A stretch of DNA of 64,000 nt from Blasia pusilla. Its lineage: Eukaryota > Marchantiophyta > Marchantiopsida > Blasiales. The notes beneath the pieces are model-generated. The model did not search any database. It was not told the DNA's origin and saw nothing but the letters and a program-made list of their open reading frames with translations. The position numbers and the translations under genes were made by a program. The stretch is from the NCBI GenBank assembly GCA_050084515.1, contig CM114271.1, positions 55,800,001 to 55,864,000 of the forward strand, read 5' to 3'. Below are positions 43,500 to 54,269 of this stretch, one piece after another. Position 1 is the first letter of the stretch; every line of letters starts with the position of its first letter.

Positions 43500-45930
43500 G
43501 ATTTAATATTATAAAATTAATTATCATATTTAAAGGATTCGAGATTAAGGTAGATCGTTCAACACGCTCTTGAATCGTTTTTCGATTGAAGCTATTTACA
43601 TGACTAGCCAATTTGTGTGAATCTTTGCGGAAGGTCCGGGTTATATATCAGTAAGACTTAGTGCGGAGTGTCCAGGTTACATAGCAGTGGAATGTTATCG
43701 CCTTTGTTCTTAAAGCGGAACTAAATTGTAATGGTCTCGGGTATCGTACACCTTGCTAACTGTGGTTAAAGGAACGATGATGTGTGTAATCAGACATGAA
43801 ACTCTGCCATATCTTAGGCTCTCCGTCGATATGGACGAACTAATGTGAGTTCTAAACTGATGATTGCTTATCAGCTCTATTTCAATCTCTAATTGTGAAC
43901 AAAATCAGTATTGTAAGTTAGAGTCTGAGTTTTTGCATTGTTATATATGAGTTGTTGCCCATAGAAATGATGGGAACGCAAACCTCTTCATGCTGTCATG
44001 GAAAGGAGAAATTCCCGCGAGCTTTGTGTTTTACTGACATGTATTTCCGCACTTTGTGCGAGTTCTGCAAGCTGCAAAGGTTTGCACTCATATTAATGGT
44101 GAGTTCAATACTCTCCTTATATGGTCGGATGAAGTCCGAAGATTTCTCATCCGAGCAGACATAATCAGCTCGTAATATCAGTCCAGTGGTGGAAAGAACA
44201 CAGTCCAAGAGGAGCATTTACAAATGTTACACCATGCTTCGAAGCACCTCCAGAAGATATTGTCTGGTTTGCAGCGAAGATACTGGACGAGATCTGTGCC
44301 ATACCAGTTGTGCACGTGGCCCTAGACGTGCTCTGTCAGGTTAGAACTGCTCAACAAATATTTCTGTACCCAATGTTCACCATCACAGCAGATTTAATCT
44401 GCAAGTGCCTGCAGATATACAGCTCTACTACGTCAAGTTGAGGTGAGGGCCATAGTATGCGATGTCCGTTACTCTTTGCTAAGCAGCGCCGTTCCCAATT
44501 AAATCTGCCAGGATGATTGGTGCGAAGGACCTAGTTGAGATTACTTTTAGGGTACCTGCAACTTTACGTCTGTTGCCTTCTGGCCATCACATCCACATCT
44601 GTCACGTCCACATCTTAGTAACTATTTTATTGGGAGAGTCTAATGCTGTCATTATTTTAATGCAGGATAACAAATGCAAAATCGACAGAGCATTGTGGGT
44701 GCTTTGTTTCATTGGAGGTATTTTCTTGACATGGCGTGCACATGCTACTGCTGGCAGGCACGAGAATCAAGAGCTGATTTCTGTGTCAATCTAACGAGGA
44801 AATCTTCAAATTTGCATGGAATATAAAATAGAATCGAAGGTGTGAGCATCAACTGACGTTGGATCTTCTTTACAGCGCATGATTTCGTGTATGACATCCG
44901 ACATTTCAAACTTATTTCGAAGCATCTACTTTTCGATGAATCGATCGTCAAAATTTTCGCTGCGTCCAGCGGCCTTGGTTATCTAGGCATTCCTTGGATT
45001 GTTCGTATGATAATCGTGTTATGCAGATTTCCAAAGTTGAGAAAGAAAACAACTTGGACTTACTTTCTTGATTCCACTAGCTCCAATATAATTATAACTT
45101 CTAATTCAACCTGCGTTCGAGTCGCGGTTACGACGCATGGCTGTGGCCTTTTTAAATGATAGTTGAAGTGGTGAAAATCTCTTCATTCCTTTAAACGTGT
45201 TCCGGATAAAATAGATTCTTGTGTAAGTTGAGCCTCTGTGAATATACTAATCGTCTAAACTTTTTATGGTGTGAGTTTTTTCTCGACATGTCTATCAGTG
45301 GAAAAGTGGGTTGGAAAAAATTGTCTTCGCCAGGTAATATGCCGTATTGAATTCAATAATAGGAGGAACTGCAATTTTGGACTTGTCGAGGATTTGTGAA
45401 AATTCTTTGCTCACTGTTTTCCCACCCCACAACACGAGGCGCAAAGATTTCCGCACTTTCAAGTATGAAACCCCACGAAGATTGTGTAGTATATTTCAGC
45501 GAAGTTGATACTTACGTTTCACGATCTTTTATAAATATAAGGAGTAAGGTTCATAGGCCTTCCTAAAGTTTTTAGAGTTTATGTTTGACTTGTCAACGTG
45601 TAAACATTCCAAGTGAGCTAGTTTGATTATGAATCTAAAACCCGTGTTAGTGATCTAAATCTCTCAAACTTGGCACTAGGTAGACCTTTAGTGAAAATGT
45701 CATCAACTTGTTGGTCTCCTACACACTAAAATTTCTCTCACACACTAAATAGTGTTGAGCTTTGATATGTTTTGTTCTTGAGTGGATATTCTCATAATGG
45801 ATTTATGGACAAAGAAATTGAGTTTATGTTGTCACTCTAGATTAGAAAAATATGAGATTAGGTGAATTCAAATGAAGCCAACAATCCTCTCAGCTATAAG
45901 GTTATCATGTTGGCAATTGTCAATCCATAA
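43500..45930. other. Gene-free stretch
   Basis: I see no gene, RNA or repeat that I can support here. Confidence 0.4.
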
Positions 45931-45934
45931 TAGT

Positions 45935-46870
45935 TTGCCTCTCATGGTGAGAGTATGGGATTATTCACAAGGCAAGGAAGACCATAGTTGTGTTGCCTCA
46001 TGCTCAAGAGGTTCAACAAGGAAAGAATAAGCTCTTTAAGCTCACTCTCCTTAAGATATACCCTCTCTCCCAAAATCCTCCTCCTCGTGACTTATGCACG
46101 AATGTCATCTACTTGACCCTAATCCTAAAATAATGGATCACGAGCCACTTTTCATATTAAGTAAAAAGTCAAAGTAGAGCCATCTTTCATAAGTTGTTGG
46201 TGAAGTTTGCTACAAGTGGACGTAGTCTCCCTATTAGAACCTTTGGATCGTCAGTCCTCGCATTGGTCGATAGCCTCCTCCCCAAATAGTCATATCCAAA
46301 AATTGCTTAGGACTTATGTTACACCAATTTCTCCAAATTTGGTAAATTAAAACATTCCTAGGTTTCAAACTATGATTGAGTAATGAGAAGTTATGACATG
46401 ACTCTATTGTAGAAAAAAAAATTTGCAACAAAAAATTTATAGAATTAAAAACTTATTTTTTATAAGGATTTTCTATTCCTACAAGAGTCTCATAGAATGA
46501 TATCCAAAGTAGGTTTGGAAAGTGAAATAATTTCCAATTTGACCATATAGAAAAATATTTTCTACCTAAACGTATCAAACCACCTAAATCAAGGATTTTT
46601 TTACCAAAATCCTTTTTCATGGTTCCCTTCTTCATGGTAGTCCTGTGACCTTGGATTTTTCCTATGACCCAAAGTTTTGTACAAGAGAGTGGCACATAAA
46701 AGTTATGTCCAAATTTTTTATCAAACTTGAGTATGGGGGCATAGCTCTCCAAACTTGTGCTCTTGGAAGCACCATGTAGCTTGTTGGACTTATATCACAT
46801 AGGTTTTTTATTTCTTTTAGAAGAAATCAGCGCCGAAGCGTTGCCAAATTTTGCATAGGAGTGGAGGCCA
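45935..46870 (+). repeat. Dispersed repeat R2, copy 2
   Basis: 45935-46110 matches 30655-30860 (CAAGGCAAGGAAGACCATAG, CTCATGCTCAAGAGGTTCAA). 46750-46870 (GAAGCACCATGTAGCTTGTT, GAAATCAGCGCCGAAGCG) matches 60140-60240. Order is the same as in the third copy only in part. Confidence 0.5.
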
Positions 46871-46994
46871 TAGATTCCATGAGAGTTTCCAACTTTCCAC
46901 TAGTTTTAGATGGAAGGTTTGATGAAATATCTTCTTTGACAACGGTGTGGATCGAGAAGTCATGCAAGATGTTGAAGAAATCACTAGAAGAATA

Positions 46995-47500
46995 AGATGA
47001 CATTCATGACTCAAAAATATGACTCTATGACTCCACCACTCTTATAAGAAAAGTCATATTTGTCATGACTATAGTCATTTAATTTAATCAAGTCATACAT
47101 AAATGACTTGTGATTGAGTGTGTGTAATATATGACATGGGCAAAAGGACAAAATTTATAAGTGTATTACACATCATCAATCCAACGTGGAGTACCACGTC
47201 TCTTGTACGGAATAGATAAAAAGACAAACGACTTAAATTTGTGACAAATTGTCAGAGGCACATAATGACTCATAGTGATATGTGAGTGTGACTCATAGAG
47301 TTATTTCATGACTCAATGATGACTTATGATATCACTCATTGAGTCTCTGCAATTAGTCATGTAATCATTTATTTGCTGGTGAATAGCATATGTATGACTC
47401 ATAGATACAATTAATGACTCAAGTGATGACTCGGAGAGTAATTCATTGACTAAAAAGTTTTGCCATATATGACACAATGAGTCATCATTTGACTAGATTA
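46995..47500. repeat. Cluster of ATGACTCA-type short motifs
   Basis: ATGACTCA, GTCATGAC, GACTCATAG and close variants recur in both orientations at intervals of 15-50 nt between 46995 and 47500. Candidate transposase-binding subterminal repeats. Confidence 0.65.
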
Positions 47501-47941
47501 TAATCACTTTGGGAGGGCATTGCAACCATAATGACTCTTTATGGTTTTTCTTAAAGGATAAACCAGTGAACTATTGATTCAAGTGGACTGGGTATTTTTT
47601 ATGGTTTGACAAGTAGGTGCTAGTAGATCTTCATTTTCTTCTATGTCAGTTTAAACCCCATTCAATGAGTGATTCAAACAAGGAGTTCAATGGAAATTTG
47701 AAATGTAAATAACCAAGAACATGAATTTAACACCTCAAAGGAGAAGACAAAATTTAATTGATTGTCAAGTGGTGTTTTTTGCAACTTCTCTTCTGAATTT
47801 TGTCAAGATTGAAGCAAAAACAAGGTTCAAATTCCCTTCTAGGATGTAGAGAAGAGTTAAACAGAAACATAGAGTACAAATATGAACACCAAGTCTTAGA
47901 GAATTAGATTACTCTACTCTCTTTTTCAGATTTTTTCCAGG

Positions 47942-48223
47942 CTAGAGTACAACTGATCGAACAACATCACCCAACACATATTGTGGCGTCTCATCTTCCT
48001 CATTTTCTTTCCATAACTTGAAACTAGGCTCAATGGCCTCAATCAAGAAACAAGAGAGTGTCCCTATTGGGATTTCCTTCCCATTGAACCGATCTTTCCC
48101 TAGAAGACCACAAACCACCCCATGACCGATAACATGTGGTGTATTCCTTGGTTCAGTAAAATCAACCTTGTCTCCAACTTGCAACTGATATGAAAAAAGA
48201 AGAATAAGTACCTTTGCTATCAA
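47942..48223 (-). CDS. TNP1/En-Spm-like domain exon
   Basis: The exon proper probably runs 48184-47942, after a pyrimidine-rich tract and CATATCAG acceptor. It reads LQVGDKVDFTEP, HVIGHGVVCGLL, GKEIPIGTLSCFLIEAIEPS and PQYVLGDVVRSVVL, then TAG. The pattern, a strand with V-G-xG, then G-x-x-I/L-G, C-x-x-x-I/V-x-x, closing with L-G-D-x-V, matches the TNP1 domain of CACTA transposon proteins. It is open to its stop with no break, but the upstream exons are cut off by an LTR fragment. Nearby CACTA end supports the assignment. Confidence 0.5.
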   Translation of the reverse strand: MIAKVLILLFSYQLQVGDKVDFTEPRNTPHVIGHGVVCGLLGKDRFNGKEIPIGTLSCFLIEAIEPSFKLWKENEEDETPQYVLGDVVRSVVL

Positions 48224-48405
48224 TCATCAAAAATTGGATAAAGTCCAAGATTGTGAAGTCATAAACACTGTACTTTTTTGTAAGAACAGCCATTAAGTGG
48301 TAACATCCCTATGAACTTGACTTCATCCATGTTTAAAATCTGCTAACAACAATATCTGAAATGTCAATTATATTGCAAGGAAACTATAGAATTGGGGATT
48401 TAGTA

Positions 48406-49296
48406 AGTATAAAGGATCAAGCGAAGCTTAACAAAGTCTAACGAAGCTCTATATACGAAGTACTTCGCTCTTGAACGAAGCACGAAGCACGAAGAAGAAG
48501 GAAGAACTCCGTCCTCCGGAAATTTAGCGCCGCGAAGCTCAACATGATTGAGATTCGAAACGACACATACTTTAAACAATTAGACTAGGAAAGGGCGCGA
48601 CCCTTTGTATCAAATTGGTAGTTAGAATAGTTTTGTATCGCGGATTCATAGGGATCGTAGGAAAAGCTAAGAGAACCATAGATCTAGGTAGTTACAGATA
48701 TTGAAGAGACACCAACTTCATCAAGAACGCTTCGGATCATAGAAACGATCCTACTCTCGAGAATATTTAAGAAACAGGACAGAAGCTATTATTATCATTC
48801 GCTCATGAAGTCCTTATGCTGTAGGAATGGTCCGAGCAAGAGAGTTGTATCCTCTCGAGCTTGTAGATACTTTGAAGTCTTCCAATTCTTGATGGAGTAG
48901 TAAAGCATTCATTCATTCATTCTGATGTGCGATGCTTATGTCTAAATATTCTTTTTGGGTATGAAATCTGTTTGACAGAGAGTAACCTGCCCCGACGGAT
49001 TGAGTTCCGAAAGTAGGAGAAGCCAGCTTTATTCTTGAGGTCTCTGTGAGGTTCCGGGATGTCGAGAGAACAAATTGCCTGAGCGTCCTTTAAACTCCAC
49101 TCGAGAGAATTGAAGAAGAAAACATAGGTACTAAGAAGGATCGGAAGATGATACTGGAATACTACATTTGAATTATATAATCAATTACACTTTTACAACA
49201 TAATCATCATCTTATACTCTCTTTTCATCCAACAATGATCCTCTTGGGGATCGAACTCTACAATTGACTGTAAATAAGAAACACTTAGACATTACA
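48406..49296 (+). repeat. Truncated LTR of the element 1 family
   Basis: Homologous, in opposite orientation, to the LTRs of element 1 from their TATAAAGG box to their CATTACA end; about 190 bp of the outer U3 are missing. More diverged than the element 1 LTR pair. Its end abuts a MULE fragment at 49297. Confidence 0.85.
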
Positions 49297-49443
49297 CACT
49301 CCATGACTTGCTTCAAGGTTTTTCTGTCCTTGCACTTTTGTAGAAGAGCAACGTGCTCCGTTCTCTTCTTCTCCTTGATGCAAGATTTTGTGCACCATGT
49401 CACGGATTGTTGCCAAGGGAAAACATCCGACCTCTCCCTTTCC
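49297..49443 (-). pseudogene. MULE-like transposase fragment, copy C
   Basis: Minus-strand frame VTWCTKSCIKEKKRTEHVAL and LLQKCKDRKTLKQVMEC matches the segment after the FHWQ motif of copy A (4570-4700). Cut by the LTR on one side and by a hairpin and gypsy gag on the other. Confidence 0.6.
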
Positions 49444-49484
49444 CATTAAGCTTCACCTCCCCAAAGGAAGGTGAAGCTTAATGG
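49443..49484. repeat. Junction hairpin, 16-bp arms
   Basis: CCATTAAGCTTCACCT (49443-49458) and its exact complement (49469-49484) around a 10-nt loop, placed exactly between the MULE fragment and the start of gag of element 2. Confidence 0.85.
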
Positions 49485-50470
49485 AAGGGGTTATTTCAGC
49501 ACTTGGAGGGGCCACCCATGGATGATTACCATGAGTCTAGGAAGGACCATGTTGCTGAGATTGAGGCGTGGAGACAATATTGGTCTCCAGGCTATGTGTC
49601 TATCACCCATGGTGGTATTGGTAGTAGTGCTCCTACTATGCCAGCCAGCCCGACGTTGAGTGGTATGAGTACGATCCGGAGTGGGGGTACTAGTGGAGGT
49701 ACCCATGGAGATACCAGTGGGGGTACTAGTGGAGATACTAGTGCCCCACCATCGTTTAGCCCGGTTGCAGAGTTCTTTAAGAGGTTGAAGAAGAACTATC
49801 AGGTAGTGAAGACAGAGAAGTTGAGGAGTCTTCAAGAATTTGAGCGAAAGACTGGTGAGAGTCTTCGTGAGGCATACACTCGTATGCGACGCTTGATTTC
49901 AGTTACCCAGGGTGTGACTGAGGCTCAAGCAGTCCTGTTTTGGTATGGGATCTTGGACAGAGAGTTGCGCCGTAGGGTACGTGATGCTACTCTTATGAGT
50001 GATGATTCACCCACATTGACCTATGTGTTTGCTCTATCTGAGAAGATTGAGCTTAACATGGTGAAGGAGAGAGTGGTGACATCCGCATTCAGTAGGGATA
50101 CAACTACTACTTCTCGTGTTCAGCAGCCCACCTCACAGTCTCGTAGTAGTAGTGGTGGTAGTAGTAGTGGGAGTCGTGGGGGGTACACACGACCTCAGTC
50201 AGGTCCTAGAGGGACACTTGCGTAGAGACCATTACCTTCACTTGCTGCCCCGCAGTAAGGACAATCATGTTGGACATGTGGAGGTGATCATGTTAGGAAG
50301 TTTTGTCCCCAAGAGGATGGGAGACGGACTTTGGAGGATGGGCCTCAGTCGGCCCCAACTCAGTGGGATCATTGCGGGAGACCAGGTCATCCTTGAGAGC
50401 GTTGCTTTGATCTTCATCCAGAGTTGAGATCAGGCCGCAGCCGTGGTGGAGTAGCTCCGAGGTGGTAGAG
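49480..50470 (+). pseudogene. Gag of element 2
   Basis: FQHLEGPPMDDYHESRKDHV, AEIEAWRQYW, a Gly/Ser/Thr-rich linker with GGTSGDTS repeats, then the retrotransposon gag core (KLRSLQEFERKTGESLREAY, RLISVTQGVTEAQAVLFWYG, LRRRVRDATLMSDD) and a basic Ser/Gly tail. After a stop at 50223, two zinc knuckles follow: CWTCGGDHVRKFC (about 50267-50305) and, with its first Cys changed to Trp and a stop inside, DHCGRPGHP-ERCFDLHPE (about 50371-50425). Starts abruptly at a hairpin junction, so the N-terminus is lost. Confidence 0.8.
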
Positions 50471-51243
50471 ATGGTAGAGGTGGTAGAGGTGGACCAGTGG
50501 TTGGAGAGCCTACGGTGGCCAACCCTACCACTACGACAGGGTCAGCAATGGCTGCCAGGATTGAGCAGTTGGAGCAGAAGTTGGCTACTATGGCTGGTAT
50601 CCAGCATAGATCAGGTTCGGGAGCAGGGGCTTCCACCTCTTATGGAGGAGATGATCTCTCTTATATGGCGAGTGCAACACAAGTTGAGGCATCAGCTGCA
50701 GTTACGAGAGGAGCCACTCAAGCGTCAGAGCCACGTGGTGGAGTTGGACCCACAGAGGGGTGAGGCTGGGAGGCGGGCTAGACTTCCCCAGTCATTCTTG
50801 TTGTCTGAGGTGCTTAGGACTCCATCCATGGTTCCTACACAGCCTATTGAGCCAACAGTAAGGACTGAGGCATCTACATCACGTGTAGTAGACACGGATG
50901 CAAAGATCAAAGGTCGATTGTGCGGATGGCAACCCGGTGTTGGGATCCCCATTGTTTTCGAAAACCCACGAGTACGATGGCTTTAGGAGTTGACTTAGCT
51001 CTTGTATTTCAGCTAGCGACCACGTCGTGTGAACGTGGGGTGTTCTTTGCTACTACGTCTTTGAGGTGGATGAGGATGTTGCGGTGGAGCGACCCTCTAT
51101 GTCGTGTAGCATTGAGTACTAGTGCTACTTGGCGGCAAAGGCGAAGCGAAGATGGATGCATTACCCGGCATGACCCGACCATTGATCGTGAGAGGCTTAC
51201 ACCTGGTGTATTTATGTTGGACAACCGGAGTGGGATATTTTGA
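50470..51243 (+). pseudogene. Gag C-terminal and linker part of element 2
   Basis: Gly/Arg-rich stretch, then a predicted coiled coil (AARIEQLEQKLATMAGIQHR) and Ala/Thr/Gly-rich sequence ending at 50763; beyond, frames overlap (RTPSMVPTQPIEPTVRTEAS; RLCGWQPGVGIP) without a recognisable domain. Confidence 0.5.
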
Positions 51244-51660
51244 TTGGTGAGTCCTACAAGACAGGTGTATAGACCAGATAGAGTCTTGTTAGACTCTGGT
51301 GCCCAAACTTTGATGTTGGGAAAGGCGGCATGTATTGGTTTGGGTATTCGGAGGTCAGAGCTTGAGCCTTGCCCATTCCAGATTCAAACATCACTTGGAG
51401 GAGCCAATGATATGTCTCAATTCATGACATGGGAGAAGTTTTCTGTGCAATTGAGACCAGATCATGCGACTGATAGCTCCCTCTTGGGAGTATCTGCGGT
51501 AGTCACATCAGCCGAGTCGTATGATGTACTAGTTGGAGGAGCAGTATTGTACCCGATGGGTTTTCAGATGGATTACTGGAGTGAGCCTGCGTCTTATAGA
51601 CCTGGTTGGCAGTCCGGGGATGGACGTATGAGCCAAGTTCCTGTGAGATTTATTTATGGG
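51244..51660 (+). pseudogene. Retropepsin-like protease of element 2
   Basis: RPDRVLLDSGAQTLMLGKAA carries the aspartyl protease motif as DSGA; SAESYDVLVGGAVLYPMG fits the hydrophobic strand and end of the fold (usually ILGRDFL in gypsy). In frame with 130 further residues of unknown nature before the methyltransferase. Confidence 0.65.
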
Positions 51661-51989
51661 GCTCGACCAGGAGGGTCTTCCCCAACAGTGTTAGCATCTG
51701 TGGTTGGTTTTAGTGGAGTAGTCACTTGGCCAGGAGACTTTTTGGAGGGTAATGTTTCTGCTATGCATTCTCCTGCGCATGAGGAGGTAGAGGAGGTCCC
51801 TATTTTTGTAGCAGTGGCATCCTCATCGTTGGATGTGCCACTTTGGAGTTCAGGCGGTGCACTATGGCAGGGAGGGCGATGGCCTAGTGCAGAGGCTTGG
51901 TGTGAGGTTATACCCTCACGAGGAAGAGGAGGCCCCACGGCGGACTCCTACTTCTGGTCTAGTTGGGTTATCCCCTTTGGATACTACAC

Positions 51990-52763
51990 CCATTGTATGG
52001 AAGTATCCGCCGGAGGGCATTTGTGTGTTAGATCTCTTTGGTGGGATTAGCATTGGTTTGGCTGCAATGTTGCAGGCGGTATTCTGTCTTGGAGATACGT
52101 GTATGTGGAGCGAGGTGAGACGGCCCAGAGAGTCTCATCCCGACATATTGGTCAGTTGATGCGGAGATATCATGAGTTGTTGCCGCCATCAGCTATTCCC
52201 CGCATACGGCTCTCCAAGCGATCCTTTTGACTTAGCCGGTTGGTTAGGAGTGTGCTTTGCCGTCACACATTGCATTGTTGGGGGCGCAGGACCTTGAGAG
52301 GGTTGGTCCTGTGGATTTGGTGATTGCTGGATGGCCATGTCAGGGTCATACACGTGTTGGTCGTGGTGAGGGATTACACGATCCAAGGTCTTGATTGTTT
52401 TGGGAGATGTTACGGGTGTTACGACATCTTCAGGTTCATCAGGCACGTGCTCTAGCTTACATTCTGGAGAATGTTCCATTGTTGGGTGACACTCGGACCC
52501 GGATGATGGCGAGTGTTCATGAGGTGCGGTCTTGGATTGGACCAGCGGTGTTGTTGGATGCAGCACGAGTTGGCTTGCGTGCACATTGTCCACGCTTGTG
52601 GTGGACAAACTTGTTGCCTAGGGAGGTTCTACGTCGAGCATATGATGCAGTGCACCGGGATCCTTGCCTTACAGTGGATAGTATCTTGGATAGTGGGCGA
52701 CTTTCTCAGGTGGTGAGGGTTATTGATCGGTCACCCATGGCAGTGGTGAACCGTGTGGGCTAG
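51990..52763 (+). pseudogene. Cytosine-5 DNA methyltransferase domain inside element 2
   Basis: Motif I: VLDLFGGISIGLAAML at about 52025-52072 (cofactor-binding FxG loop). After a frame change: YVYVERGETAQRV (motif II-like, acidic residue after the strand). After a second change: GPVDLVIAGWPCQGHTRVG with the catalytic Cys codon at 52338-52340 (motif IV, PCQ), a TGA at 52392-52394, FWEMLRVL, ILENVPLL at about 52461 (motif VI, ENV), then VLLDAARVGLRAHCPRLWWT, similar to the motif VIII/IX end of DRM/DNMT3-type enzymes. Lies between protease and RT of one gypsy polyprotein. Catalytic residues are present but two frameshifts and a stop make this copy inactive. DNMT-bearing gypsy elements are known from charophytes, as I recall; relation to DRM/DNMT3 is my reading. 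Confidence 0.82.
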
Positions 52764-52769
52764 CCTAGG

Positions 52770-53252
52770 ATGGCACTACCCACATTTGTGAGTTTTCTCT
52801 CGTCACATGCATACAGGGAAGGTGGTCTTGGGCTTGGATGGGATTCTCATGTGCGACAGTTGGTGGAGCCTAACGTTGATGAGAGAGAGCGTGCGATGGG
52901 ATTTGCGACTGGTGTGACAGCGGTTGCTTCCATTTCTAAGGCTTCACGACGTCATGTGTTGGGTCAGGCCATGGACCTGAATTGTTTGACTTGGATTTTG
53001 AGTCTTGGTATGGCCGAGCAGCGTCGACTTCGAACTATGTCCGTGGGTCTTCCACCCCTTGTAATGAGCTCGATGGCTACCGGGATGGTAGAGGCATCGG
53101 CTGGGGGCGAGGAGAGTAATATTTTGCATCCTTGGAGTAAATGGGATGTAATGGCTGGGCATGTGGAGTTGGTTGCTCATGTTGGTGGAGGAGTTATTTG
53201 CTCAGATGATGGTGTAGCTAAGGGTGTACCATCTTGTGAGGGGGTTGCGTAG
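52770..53252 (+). pseudogene. Linker between DNMT and RT, element 2
   Basis: Open frame of 160 codons reading GGLGLGWDSHVRQLVEPNVD, ERERAMGFATGVTAVA, ISKASRRHVLGQAMDLNCLT and WILSLGMAEQRR. The ERERAMGF and RRHVLGQAMD stretches resemble the C-terminal target-recognition end of C5 methyltransferases (usually EREILMGFP and R-x-x-LG-x-x-x-x-V), so the methyltransferase probably continues to about 53030. Remaining residues are Gly/Ala-rich. Confidence 0.55.
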
Positions 53253-53258
53253 CAGCCA

Positions 53259-54269
53259 ATGGCATCGTCCTCTCCCTCTAGTGTGCTAGTGGAGGAGACT
53301 TGGGAGCCATTACTTGGGCCCAAGCTTACGGGAGGTGAGAAACGACGATTGACACAGTTCCTATGTGCTTATAGGAGTTGTTTTGCCTTTAGCATGAAGG
53401 AGTTGGGTTCTCTGGTTGGAGCCGATATACGGATTGATTTGGCTAGTGATACGCCAATCTTCTGTCGTCCCTACCGATATAGTGATTTGGAGAGGGACCT
53501 GATTCACAGTAGGACGTTGGACCTTTTGGAGGCTGGATTAGTGAAGTTGTCGCATGGAGAGTATGCATCAGCCACTATCATGCGTGCTAAAAAGGATATG
53601 CATGGCAACTACACGGATAGGCGGATGTGTGGAGATTACCGTCCTATCAATCGGCAAACCAAGGCCGATAGGTATGCCATGCCTACACCTGAGGAGATCT
53701 TTGATGTGGTGGGACAGGCAAAGATTTTCGGATCTTCGCGCAGGATACCATCAATTGCCGATTCGGGAGAGTGACAAGTTCAAGACATCATTTTGGGGTG
53801 TCAACTCTCATGGCAAGGATTGTTTGTACTAGTGGAAATTCTTACCCTTTGGTTGAAGAATGCACCTGCCGAGTTTCAGAGAGTGATGGACAGGATCCTA
53901 GCAGGGTTGGATTTTGTTCGGTGTTACATTGATGATATCTTGGTGTTCAGTAACACAGTGGAGGAGCATCAGATACATTTGCAGATGATGTTTGAGCGGT
54001 TGAAAGCTCATGGTCTACGTTTGCATCCAGGAAAGTGTAAGTTCTTCCATGAGGATGTTGAGTACTTGGGTCATGTGATCTATCCAGGTGGTTTGGGAGT
54101 TCAACAAGCAAAGGTGGAGGCTATTGCACTTATTCCGCGTCCGGTAGATGCGAATAGAGTTCGGGCATTCATGGGATTGGCGAACTACTATCGGAGGTAT
54201 GTGAAGGGATTTAGTGCTATGGCAAAGCCTTTGAACCAATTGCTGAAATTAGATCAAGAGTGGCACTAG
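53259..54269 (+). pseudogene. Reverse transcriptase of element 2
   Basis: First part: RPYRYSDLERDLIHSRTLDL, GLVKLSHGEYASATIMRAKK, RRMCGDYRPINRQTKADRYA. A frame change near 53735 leads to FSDLRAGYHQLPIRESDKFK, another near 53840 to NAPAEFQRVMDRILAGLDFV, RCYIDDILVFSNTVEEH with an intact YIDD box (about 53925-53936), then GLRLHPGKCKFFHEDVEYLG and RAFMGLANYYRRYVKGFS. TAG at 54267-54269 ends it. All classical Ty3/gypsy RT landmarks are present. Confidence 0.9.

Larger units (their letters stand above)
46982..48405 (-). mobile_element. CACTA-like element, one end, truncated
   Basis: CACTAGAAGAA at 46982 has the form of an En/Spm (CACTA) terminus. The next 550 bp hold over a dozen TGACTCA/TGAGTCA-type motifs in both orientations, as expected for subterminal repeats, and a TNP1-like exon lies 950 bp inside. 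The far end is missing: an LTR fragment begins at 48406. Confidence 0.45.

Noticed and set aside
52189-52608. 139-codon minus-strand frame rich in His and Pro
   Set aside because: Antisense shadow of the methyltransferase domain, whose motifs read on the plus strand.
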